From positions 256,213,199 through 256,277,198 of the forward strand of contig JARYHS010009186.1 of assembly GCA_031002005.1 (NCBI GenBank): 64,000 nucleotides of DNA, written 5' to 3'. Shown here in pieces: positions 10,870 through 20,049 of this stretch. Positions within the stretch are counted from its first letter, which is position 1. Every line of letters begins with the position of its first letter. Position numbers and translations under genes: made by a program. The DNA is from Vandiemenella viatica. Its lineage: Eukaryota; Arthropoda; Insecta; Orthoptera; Morabidae. The notes beneath the pieces are model-generated. The model was given only the letters and a program-made list of their open reading frames with translations. It had not been told where the DNA came from and did no database searches.

Positions 10870-11520
10870 CTCAGCGGTGAAAAAGGCAAACAAAGCTCAA
10901 AATCACACGAAAATTTCGTTTAAAAGTGCCAGTGAACAGTTCTCTCAAAACTACACGATACATGCGAACTACGGCAGCACTGACGAAAAAAAAAAACCAC
11001 TTAGTGTGGTGTTTGCACTCTTACCTGACAAAAAGAAGGCCTTGTATGTTTCGTGAAATTGTCTAGGCTGTACCAGAACTGGGACTGTAGATTTTGAAAG
11101 TGCTACAGTATCTGCCCTCAAGTAAGTGTATCCCTTAACGGAAATAAAACGCTGTTTTTTTTTTACGTGAATGTATATGAAGAAAGGTTAAGGAGTTTGG
11201 ACTAGCGCGTGAGTACAAAGAAACTAAAGAACTTCGCCTCCATATTCACGTGTGCCCAGCTTCGGCTTTCCTTAAACCAGAAAATGTATCAGATGGTTGG
11301 TTGGAGATCCAATCACAGGCTCCTAATAACTCAAAACTATTGGAGTTTTTCGACTATTTCGTAAACACGTGGCATGAGAATGAAGAAATCCCATTTCACA
11401 TGCGAATTGTTACAAAAGACGTCATCGCACGACTAATCCTGTTGAAGGATGGAATAATAGGATCAACAACGTACTCGGCAGGCCGAACCCGAAGCTTAGA
11501 GACGAGTGAGTCTGTTTGAA
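10870..11520 (+). pseudogene. MULE-type transposase fragment
   Basis: Plus-strand frames read 'YTIHANYGSTDEKKKPLSVVFALLPDKKKALY', then 'GTVDFESATVSALK', then 11250-11519 'FLKPENVSDGWLEIQSQAP' and 'LEFFDYFVNTWHEN'. The order (hydrophobic strand with PLxVVFALLPxK, DFE..A, the W-rich helical part) is that of Mutator-like (MULE) transposases, often seen with FLYWCH-type proteins in insects. The usual RTNN block after the W-rich part is not visible, and at least one frameshift and stop separate the pieces. It is a dead transposon relic. Confidence is limited by the short matches. Confidence 0.65.
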
Positions 11521-12412
11521 GAGGGAAGCCGAGTCGTCAGCTCCCATGCATATGAAAGAGGAGAAAAACCACGTACCAGAAGTTGGACGATGTACGAGTA
11601 ATTGGAAAAACAGTTGGTAGATATGAAAAGAGCGGCGATATCAGATCATGTCTAAAGGCGCTGTCGCACATGCACATGCTTGAATAAATGTACTATAAAT
11701 AATAATCAGTTATGACCATGCTCCCAGGCTGATTTGGATAATTTCATTACTGTAAATAAATACAAATAAGTTGCAAATATTTATTATAACGAAACTTTTT
11801 GGCCTAAATTATTGTAACTTTACATTTGCTTAGCCAGTTGAAAGCCTGGATAAAGTGTGATGCGAATTAGTTTCCAAAATAATAAATAAATAAATAAATG
11901 CCCTGTTGTATTAAATAAATAACACTGTTATTGAGTTTGGAAAAGTGCGCGCCTTGACTATCAGCTGACTGCTAAGAGGTGCACGTCACTATCGTATGGC
12001 TGGTACGGCACGGCTCAGTTAACACTTCCGTCGGTCTGCCTCAACCACACGTCCGTTTTCCCCGTGAATGAGCCATCGCCCACACGTAGTCGAGTGAAAA
12101 ATATATGAAAATAAAATTTCCCACTTCTAATATTGAAAAAGAAATGTTGTTTAATTTAGCCAGAACCTAATTGAGTGTTTAATTTTTTTCAAGTAAAACC
12201 ATTTAAAAAAAATATATATTTTTATTGTTTCCTCGTATATTTGCCCCACCCTGAAGCCTTCATAGCCCACCCAGTACGACCCGTTGAAGAAGATCTTGTG
12301 TCTAGCCAGGGGCAGCTCTCACGTTCAGCGTTACATAAAGAAAAATGTCAGTGTCAGTAAAAACATTTTTACTAAAAAATGTGAACTGTCCCTGTCAATA
12401 TTTTCGGCTGTT
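11521..12412. other. Unassigned DNA
   Basis: No gene or named repeat is visible. A GC-richer patch at 11940-12080 is flanked by AT-rich DNA. Confidence 0.4.
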
Positions 12413-12422
12413 CCTTAATTCC

Positions 12423-12668
12423 TTTTTTTCCCCTTATTGCTTTACGCCTCGTCGACGGCTAAGGTCATTAGAGGCAGGATGGGACTGGGGACAAGGAACG
12501 GGAAGGAATTCGGCCATGGCCTTTTTGAAGGAAGCATCCCGGCATTCGCCAGGAGTGATTTGGATAAACCATGGAAAACCCAAATCTGGATGCCCGGACG
12601 GGGATTCGAACCCGCGTCCTCCCGAATGCGAGGCCAGAACGTTAACCGTTCACCCACCACGCTCGGTC
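12423..12668 (-). repeat. SINE group A, TSD CCTTAATTCC
   Basis: This is a full-length minus-strand copy. Read on its own strand it runs from 'ccgagcgtggtgggtgaacgg' through the B box, shared core and 3' hairpin (gcctc ... gaggc) to a T-rich (poly-A) end at 12423. The flanks 12413-12422 and 12669-12678 are both ccttaattcc. Confidence 0.9.
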
Positions 12669-12959
12669 CCTTAATTCCAGATCACTTTTCAGAGAAGTTT
12701 CCCATTTAATTGTGATGGCATCCGAAGGACTGTACAGTTTTGATTCAGGTGACTCGTCAATCAACCGACATTAAAAAATCCATTTTCGCATTATTGAAAT
12801 TTTTCTTTAATTTTTTCTTTGCTTTTTGATATAAACTGTCCTTCTTACTCAGTAATCATCGCAGTCTCTTACTGTCATAATTACTAATGAAATTTCGACA
12901 CGCTGTTATTCCTGAAATACAGTGGCATTTTGTGGTCACGGTCATCTCTTCCTTTTTAT

Positions 12960-13070
12960 TTTGCTTATGGCTTTACGCCTCATAGAAGTTGAGGTCAATA
13001 TAGGTGGGGAAGGACTGGGGAGCAAGGAAAGTGGAAGAATTAGGATATAGCCTTCTGAAGAAACCATGTC
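12960..13070 (-). repeat. SINE group A 3' fragment
   Basis: The minus strand shows the 3' part only: 'atggctttacgcctc', 'gaggtcaatataggtggggaaggactgggg' and the following 'aaggaaagtggaagaat'. It is a diverged version of the group A tail. The tRNA head and core are missing. Confidence 0.65.
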
Positions 13071-13504
13071 TTCCCTGCTCACGCGTTCCCAGCGCCTCTA
13101 TCGCGTATTTTCCTCTGAGAGCGCCCTGCTACACTGGTCGCAATGTTCGACGTTTAATCCACGCTGATACTCGACAAGCCGCTGATAAATGTTTATGTGA
13201 TCGCCGAGTAATCCGATCGATCAGAGATTTTGATAAATTCGATTAATCATAACCGAACCGACATAGTAACAACTTTTCAAGTTTCGTGAGTGGTTTTAAC
13301 TTAAGCTATTGCTAATACAGTAGCTTCCAGAAAGCATTGTTTTCCACGCGGCGAGGAGAGGTTGCGACAAACTGCGTCACAGACAGAAATAACTTTGAAG
13401 GCGCCGACCTTATCTCCGTCGCTTCCTCCTGGCAAACTCTGATTTCTAAAATATTGTCCTGACAGCTTTCAGATGGCATGTATTTTTGTATTTCTGTTTT
13501 CACT
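13071..13504. other. Unassigned DNA
   Basis: No recognisable gene or repeat lies between two SINE fragments. Confidence 0.4.
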
Positions 13505-13612
13505 TAGGACATAGCACCTTGTCGACATTGAGATTGTTAGAGGCGGGAAAGCATTGTGGGCAAGGAACGGGAAGGAATTCGGTCATGGAGGTTTGAAGGA
13601 ACCATTGATATT
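13505..13612 (-). repeat. SINE group A 3' fragment
   Basis: The minus-strand 3' part of group A ('gtcgacattgagattgttagaggcggg', 'aaggaacgggaaggaattcgg') is present without core or tRNA head. Confidence 0.65.
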
Positions 13613-13859
13613 ACGTATGTATGTTGAGGCCAACTAGAACCACGTCTTCTTTCCTCTGGTGTCGAGTCTCATTTTGTTTTGCACCCAGATTCATTCTTTT
13701 TGAGTGGGTTGTTTGAGTACCAGGTCTTCTCTTGCACTGTTAGTCTCGGTTCGTCCCCTGCGTCACTAACTTCTTCCGAAAGAGGTCTCTAAAAAAAAAT
13801 CATCCGGTTTCAATTCCAACAAATGAATATTTTCCTCGATATTTACAAACCAGGGCCTT

Positions 13860-14690
13860 AAGGTATTGGGTTTTATTATTATTATTATAATTACTCCGCG
13901 ATTTACTAAAGGTGGGTGGCGGAGAGTGCATCTATCCTCAGGTGTAATTGTATGAGCGGGATAAGGCGCCCATGGGCTATTGCGAGGTACCATCCCGGCA
14001 TTCGCCTGGAGCGATCTGAGAAACCAAGGAAAACCCAGATCAGGATGGCCGGAGGGGTTTACCGAGACCTTCTCCTCCCGGATTCTAAATTTGCTCGCTC
14101 GATAAACCCTCCTATTCCATTCCCTAATCGCTCGTGGAAAAAATGAGTATAGAAAAGAATCAGTTGTGGTCCTGATTTCTCTTATCTTATTTGCACCGTC
14201 ATTCCTGGATATGAATGTTTCTGCTAGTAATATGTGTTTGCTGTCATCCCAAAATGGGGCTGTCGTGAATTTTTCAATTAGCTTCTGTCGAGAGCAACGC
14301 ATTCGGTGTTCCAGGAATTCCCAACCTAACTCCTTCAACATTGCACTTACGCCTTCCCTCCAGCTATATATACCTGTCACGAATCGGACGGTTCTTCTTT
14401 GGACTCTCTCCAACGCCTCCGTTAACCCATTTTGATGGGGGAGCCATACAGAACAACACTAAAGTGAAGACGTACCAGTGCTTTGTATGCAATCGATTTA
14501 GCTTCCGGTGTGCAAAATTACGATCTAGAAATTGGAGCATATGATTTTCTTTTTCAGTTATCTTCTCAATATGTTCATTCCACAACAAATTTTTACTAAT
14601 TATTATCCCTATGTATTTAGCGGAATCTACTGTTCTAAGGTCAGTGCCATTAATTGCATATTCATAGCTAAATGGTGTCACCTTTTTAGC
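13860..14690 (-). pseudogene. CR1-like LINE (family 3) 3' end
   Basis: The minus strand encodes 'YAINGTDLRTVDSAKYIGIIISKNLLWNEHI', 'NRLHTKHWYVFTLVLF', 'MERVQRRTVRFVTGIYSWREGVSAMLKELGWEFLEHR', and 'FPRAIREWNR', in several frames, matching the copy at 29775-30955. The 3' UTR (13890-14070) contains a block at 13987-14053 that matches the core of SINE groups A and B. The element ends in a (TAA)n tail at 13877-13890. It is 5'-truncated and frameshifted. Confidence 0.85.
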
Positions 14691-15226
14691 GTTGGATCAG
14701 AAACGCCCCGTGTGGACTGTTCAACGTCCACCGCTGGGCGGTTCAGACCCCGCTGGCATCCGCTGATTTAGAGTATATTTTTCGATAGTAACAATAGTGT
14801 TTTATCAGATTAAACTGCAGTAGAATTCGTGTCTCGTTAGATCCGATCGTTCTGTGAGCGTTGTTCGTCTAGATTCCAGCAGCGAGATGAATAAGTACAG
14901 CGGATTTGTAAGTAACGTCGCAGTTATATTAGCTTACATTTATGGACATACATATTGGCCGACAAGAGCCAATATATATTCAGGGAATTCTATAACTCAA
15001 AGATTCGATCAATTGTGACGTGCATATTGCACGCGATTGAAATACGTGGTGGAGTTCAAGCGGAGCTGTGAGCGGGTGAGAGCTACCGTCCTTGGCGTTT
15101 ATCTGTCAGGTTGCGACACCTGCTCCGAGCCTGCACTCGAATCTCACTTCCACTCGGACGTTTCCAGCAGGTCAGTACGGTGTTGGGAAACACCAACGAA
15201 ACAGAGTTATGATATTGTGAAACGTA
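14691..15226. other. Unassigned DNA left of the Tc1 inverted element
   Basis: No gene is recognised here. The region ends with the TA (15225-15226) that flanks the Tc1-like element. Confidence 0.4.
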
Positions 15227-15390
15227 CACAGACGGAAAAAAAAATCCCAACACCAAGAAAAAATTATTGTAGAGTAATGAAATTTGGACAATGCATTTGT
15301 CAAGTTAACATGTTTAATTGATTAAATTTTCAAGATCACAGGTTAATTTAAGCTCAAGAAAATGCATTTCAAATGTGAAATACTGTTAAA

Positions 15391-15911
15391 TTAATAGCCG
15401 GTGTAACCTCCAGAATTTTGAATGCAAGCCTGCAAATGTGAATGCATTGTGTCATACAGGTTTCGAATGTCACTTTGTGGTATGGAGTTCCATGCTTGTT
15501 GTACTTGTGCTGTCAATACTGGGACGGTCAGTGCTGGCTGTGGATGATGCTGGAGTTGTCGTCCAATGATATCCCATACGTGTTCAATTGGAGACAGATC
15601 TGGTGATCTCGCAGGCCAAGGTAACATGTCGACACTCTGTAGAGCACGTTGCGAGACAACAGCGGTATGAGGGCGAGCGTTATCCTGTTGAAAAAACTCC
15701 CCCTTGAATGCTGTTCATGAATGGCAGCACTACAGGTTGAATTACCAGACTGACGTACAAATTTGCAGTCAGTGTGTTTGGTATAACCACAAGAGTGCTC
15801 CTGCTGTCATAGGAAATTGCTCCCCAGACCATGACTCCAGGTGTAGGTCCAGTGTGTCTAGGCCGCAGACAGTTTGGTTGCAGGCGTTCCCCTGGCCTCC
15901 TTCTGACCAAC
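15391..15911 (-). pseudogene. Tc1-like transposase 3' half, left arm
   Basis: The minus-strand copy of the catalytic C-terminal half includes 'VRRRPGERLQPNC', 'PTPGVMVWGAISYDSR', then a one-base A insertion in the run at about 15690-15696 that breaks the frame. After it come 'MLPWPARSPDLSPIEHVWD' with the catalytic E, and 'IQNSGGYTGY' at the end. The codon for the second catalytic residue is still GAT (D), unlike the right arm. The first catalytic D (FSDESRF) is not in this arm; it is only in the spacer belonging to the right copy. Confidence 0.85.
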
Positions 15912-16495
15912 ACTGGAGATCTGTTGTGTTTTCTGATGAAAGCAGGTTCTGCCTTGGTGCCAGTGATGGCCGAGTGTTGGTCAGAAGGAGGCCAGGGGAA
16001 CGCCTGCAACCAAACTGTCTGTGGCCTAGACACACTGGACCTACACCTGGAGTCATGGTCTGGGGAGCAATTTCCTATGACAGCAGGAGCACTCTTGTGG
16101 TTATACCAAACACACTGACTGCAAATTTGTACGTCAGTCTGGTAATTCAACCTGTAGTGCTGCCATTCATGAACAGCATTCAAGGGGGAGTTTTTCAACA
16201 GGGTAACGCTCGCCCTCATACCGCTGTTGTCTCGCAACGTGCTCTACAGAGTGTCGACATGTTACCTTGGCCTGCGAGATCACCAGATCTGTCTCCAATT
16301 GAACACGTATGGGATATCATTGGACGACAACTCCAGCATCATCCACAGCCAGCACTGACCGTCCCAGTATTGACAGCACAAGTACAACAAGCATGGAACT
16401 CCATACCACAAAGTGACATTCGAAACCTGTATGACACAATGCATTCACGTTTGCAGGCTTGCATTCAAAATTCTGGAGGTTACACCGGCTATTAA
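15912..16495 (+). pseudogene. Tc1-like transposase 3' half, right arm
   Basis: The open frame continues from the spacer into the right arm: 'HWRSVVFSDESRFCLG' (first catalytic D), 'GVMVWGAISYDSRSTL', 'FQQGNARPHTA' (second catalytic D replaced by G, codon GGT), 'WPARSPDLSPIEHVWD' (catalytic E), and the C-terminus 'GGYTGY'. Between the second catalytic position and E I count 32 residues, against 34 in classical Tc1. The paired-like N-terminal domain is missing and the second D is lost, so it cannot be an active transposase. The open frame upstream to 15704 is only the antisense of the left arm. Confidence 0.88.
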
Positions 16496-16661
16496 TTTAA
16501 CAGTATTTCACATTTGAAATGCATTTTCTTGAGCTTAAATTAACCTGTGATCTTGAAAATTTAATCAATTAAACATGTTAACTTGACAAATGCATTGTCC
16601 AAATTTCATTACTCTACAATAATTTTTTCTTGGTGTTGGGATTTTTTTTTCCGTCTGTGTA

Positions 16662-17233
16662 TTTATTTATACGAACTGCTGTGACAAAGTTACAACGATT
16701 ATGAAACGAAAAAAAAAGAGATTAATCTCAACCTACGCTTCGTTAAATTCGATTGCAACAGTAGCAGAGATCATCACATCTCGGCAGTTAATTGTTTTCC
16801 GCGGCGTGCTCTCGTTCAAAGATATTCTTTTAACTCAATTTCAGAAACAACACGTCGAATGTATAGAAATAGGGCCAATTCCTAAGATCTTGCGGTCTGC
16901 CGTATAAAAAGTAGTGAGCATTTTATTCCTATTGCTTTTTAAATTCATTGAGGAAGAGAGTTCGTGTTCTATCTTATTTACAAAAAATCGTCAGTTAGTT
17001 TATTAACAGGAAAAATTGAGGCTGCAATTGCTGGATGATTGAACGAAACGAAGTTTCCATCTGTTTCGGCATATTCCCTTTATTAAATTCACAGAAAAAA
17101 GAGAAAGGTTTAGTATTCATATGATGTAGAGGAGGAAATGCTTGTTGTTGGAATATACATCAACTTTATACCAAATGCAGTTGAGCAAATGGTAGGAACG
17201 GGTTTAATTTTTTCCCTCTGTGCTCTATGTCTC
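16662..17233. other. Unassigned DNA
   Basis: No gene or named repeat is recognised. Confidence 0.4.
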
Positions 17234-17431
17234 CATTCGAGAGGACGGCGGTTCGAATCCGGGCATCCAGATTTGGGTTTTCCATGGTTTCCCAAATCAC
17301 TCCAGGCAAATGCCGGGATGCTTCCTTCCAAAGTCCATGACCGAATTCCTTCCCATTTCTTGCCCCCCCCCCATCCTTTCCTGTCTCTAAAGACCTCGCT
17401 GTTAAGAGACGTTAAGCACATAAAAAAAAAT
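17234..17431 (+). repeat. SINE group B, 5'-truncated, TSD TATGTCTC
   Basis: The copy starts at 'cattcgagaggacggcggttcgaat', just upstream of the B box, so the A box is lost. The core and group B hairpin (gtctctaaagacctcgctgttaagagac) are intact, then an A-rich tail. The flanks 17226-17233 and 17432-17439 read tatgtctc. Confidence 0.8.
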
Positions 17432-17449
17432 TATGTCTCGTGGACTTCT

Positions 17450-18166
17450 TCTTTTTTTTTTAATGTCATCAGTCTTTAGACTGGTTTGACGCAATCTTCC
17501 TTGTCTTCCTATCTTGCGCTAAAATCTTCATCTCAACATACCCACTAAATCTTACGTCCTCAATTATCTGCTTCATATATTCTAATCTCTGTCTTCCTCC
17601 GCTGTTCTTACCTTCGACTGTTCCCTCCACTAAAAAAATTAACCAATCCTTCATCCTTCATGCCTCAAAATATGACCTTTTTTTTTTTTTTTTTTTTTTT
17701 AAGCCTATTCCTTAAACTTCTTTTCTCGCGAATCATTTCCAAAACTCGTTCATTTCGTACTTTATCTGTCCACATAATTTTCAGCTTCCTTCTATAACAC
17801 CACATTTCAAATGCTTCAATTTTCTTTCTTTCTGGCATTCCTAAAGTCCATGTTTCGCTACCATAAAGTGCTGTGCTCCACACATAGAGTACAAAAAAGT
17901 TATTTCCAATTCCTAGATCAATATTTGAAACTAAAAGATTTCTCTTTTTCATTTAGCCTCTTTTTTGCTATTGCTATTCTGCTTTTAACTTCATTCCTGC
18001 ATGTAATTTTACTTCTCAAGTAGCAGAATTCACTTACTTCTTCTATCGCATCCGATCCTTTTTTTATATTTAATTTACTATTATTGGTATCATTAGAAAC
18101 ACGAATAGCTTTCAAAGTTCTGGATCTACTAGGGAGGGTAATTACGGGCTTTACCGGGAATGTCAC
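17450..18166 (-). pseudogene. RTE-like LINE 3' end
   Basis: Minus-strand frames encode 'FCYLRSKITCRNEVKSRIAIAKKRL', 'WSTALYGSETWTLGMPERKKIEAFEMWCYRR', 'WTDKVRNERVLEMI' and 'GTVEGKNSGGRQRLEYMKQI'. These follow the RT domain in a LINE group with the ALYGxETWTL block. The 3' UTR ends in a small hairpin (ccagtctaaagactgatgac) and an A run. The RT core is absent and a 20-T run interrupts the frame. The clade is uncertain; the same type occurs at 37680-38105. Confidence 0.75.
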
Positions 18167-18175
18167 ATCGTTTTT

Positions 18176-18335
18176 TGAGTGGAACCCACATCATGGCGAG
18201 CAATTCATGATTTCGGAGGAGGAATAAAGGAGGACAACTAGATTTGTATGTGAAAATTACAGTAGAACAAACTCAGTGACCGATGTGATAAAGGAGTCAC
18301 TGGAGGAAGGAGGCGGATATTAGCAGCTGTGCGTG
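18176..18335 (+). pseudogene. CR1-like LINE (family 2) short fragment
   Basis: Plus-strand frames give 'RRTTRFVCENYSRTNSVTDVIKE' and 'SLEEGGG', matching the C-terminal block of family 2 at 21430-21550. Only about 160 bp are left and both ends are abrupt. Confidence 0.6.
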
Positions 18336-18967
18336 AATGGGAAGAGTTCACCACTAGCATTAACTAGGAACTAGTTCCTACTCCATCTCAGTTTATTAAT
18401 TAAAATTATGGCGAAGTACCACCGGCACGAAACAATCGTCATCAATAAGGTTTTCATGTAGTTTTCCGAAATGGCTAAAATGAACAATTCCGAGTCACAA
18501 GACACGTCCAGTGTGTAATATCCCTTGGTGACGGTAAATTTATGCGTGTGAATTCCACGTTTCTTTGGCATCGGCGAGAGCCAGGTGACTCATACCTGCG
18601 CTGAAAGACCGAACGATTTATGGCAGGCCGTAAAGTTAAAAGCTTTGCGCATTCAATGAAATTCAAAGGATAGTATAGGGATGTGCCGAAATGAGGATTT
18701 CCTGGTACAGTAGAAAGTTGAAACGATGCTTCGGAGAAAAAGTCAGGTTGCGGAACACCTCTGTTGGGAACCAGCGAATCAAACTGTGTTACGAACTTTT
18801 AGAAACCATAAGTTTTTTATGTTGCATGAGGAGCGCCAATGGAGAGAGTGGACGACCCGCCAAACGCTGCGAGTCGCTGAAATTTTCAGCGTTTGCTAAA
18901 ACTCGGGAGCCTGCAAGTTTTCAACGGAGCGAACAAGCGGGAAAGAAGACATTCTGTTTCTGGCCAG
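18336..18967. other. Unassigned DNA ahead of candidate exon
   Basis: No named repeat is seen. The last bases (18951-18967) form a pyrimidine-rich stretch ending in CAG. Confidence 0.4.
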
Positions 18968-19102
18968 CAAACAATCCGCACCGGCCGGCGCACCACGGGA
19001 GATTGCCGGAGAGCTGCGGGGAGCTACCTCGCCAAGTGACCTTCGCCCAGCTGACCAACAGAGTCTATGAGACTCTGTTTTATCTGCACGTCATCTGCTA
19101 CG
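18968..19102 (+). CDS. Candidate internal exon, function unknown
   Basis: This 135-bp GC-rich segment is preceded by 'attctgtttctggccag' (acceptor-like, pyrimidine-rich plus AG) and followed by 'gtaagaac' (strong donor-like). Its length is a multiple of three, and one frame is open through it and upstream to 18691. It encodes, among others, 'CGELPRQVTFAQLTNRVYET' followed by 'LFYLHVICYG'. I do not recognise the protein and see no partner exon nearby. It could equally be part of an unrecognised repeat. Splice-like signals of this quality arise by chance, so this is only a candidate. Confidence 0.22.
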
Positions 19103-20049
19103 GTAAGAACGCCGACAATGTATAGACACTCTTGCGTCATTCAACCCTAGGCAACGCTCTGAGATGAGAATCATGCTCTAAATTGTTTGAAAAAAACTTT
19201 TAATATTCAGTTCTGTTCAATAAACCAATCAATTTTATATTCAAAGAAAATAATAGGTGTTGTAAACCCTGCTTTCAATAACTTCCTTTCCAATGTACCA
19301 GTATATCATTTGATTAGATGAAGATATGTGTTTTTTTAATGGTATTTTAAAAGTACAATTGCTTTGATTAAAAGTATTTCAGAATTGAAATGTCGCTTCT
19401 CTCGGATAGAGAACACTTCCATTCTTGGCGCCTACCCGGGATTAATTTTGCAAATTAATTTATTAATGAATACATCTCATTATTTTATTCTAATTTTAAT
19501 AACGTCACAAAACAGACGTTACAAGTGTTTCCCAGTCAGATGCCAACACACACCTGGCTCCCTTAGCACAAGTCATAGTTAATGACTGAGCAGTTGCTAG
19601 CAAATAAAACTACACCAGAAATACTAACGTAATTCTAAAGTTATAATGTTGAGATTGAGTTGAATTTAAGTACATTTTATGACATCACTATAACGTGGCA
19701 GCAGCTTTGAGTTGTTGATGGTTGAATATGCTGGCCAACTAGATGGGATACATCAAACTATCGACAGTCAACAGACTGAGTGAAAAGCAATATAAAGGTG
19801 ACTACAGGCATTTCAAGACTTTCAGAAGTACTCGCAATTGGTAAAGGAATATGTGGTGCCTGTCACAAGGACAGGTCGCGTTGCCACAATAGGCCGAATC
19901 CCTCCCCCACCCTCCAAATGATAAGAATGTGCTAGGCGGCGTAACGCTCATGTTGATCGCTCCAGCCACTTTTTCTGGATTAAAGCGAAGATCGTGGGAC
20001 ATTTTTCAACAACGGATAAGTGATCTTCAACTTATATGCTCAGAATCTT
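19103..20049. other. Unassigned AT-rich DNA
   Basis: No gene or repeat could be named. Confidence 0.5.

Larger units (their letters stand above)
15227..16659. mobile_element. Tc1-like element as head-to-head inverted duplication
   Basis: The left arm 15227-15914 and the right arm 15973-16659 are reverse complements. By eye they differ at three bases and one A-run length in about 688 bp. A 58-bp spacer (15915-15972) separates them. Both outer ends read CACAGACGGAAAAAAAAATC inward and are flanked by TA (15225-15226, 16660-16661), the Tc1/mariner target. Each arm is the 3' half of a Tc1-like element; the N-terminal DNA-binding half of the transposase is absent. The structure could fold into a very long hairpin if transcribed. 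Confidence 0.92.

Noticed and set aside
15680..16237. 185-codon minus-strand frame and the first 70 codons of the plus-strand frame across the Tc1 inverted repeat
   Set aside because: They arise because each arm is the antisense of the other. Only the sense part of each arm is transposase.
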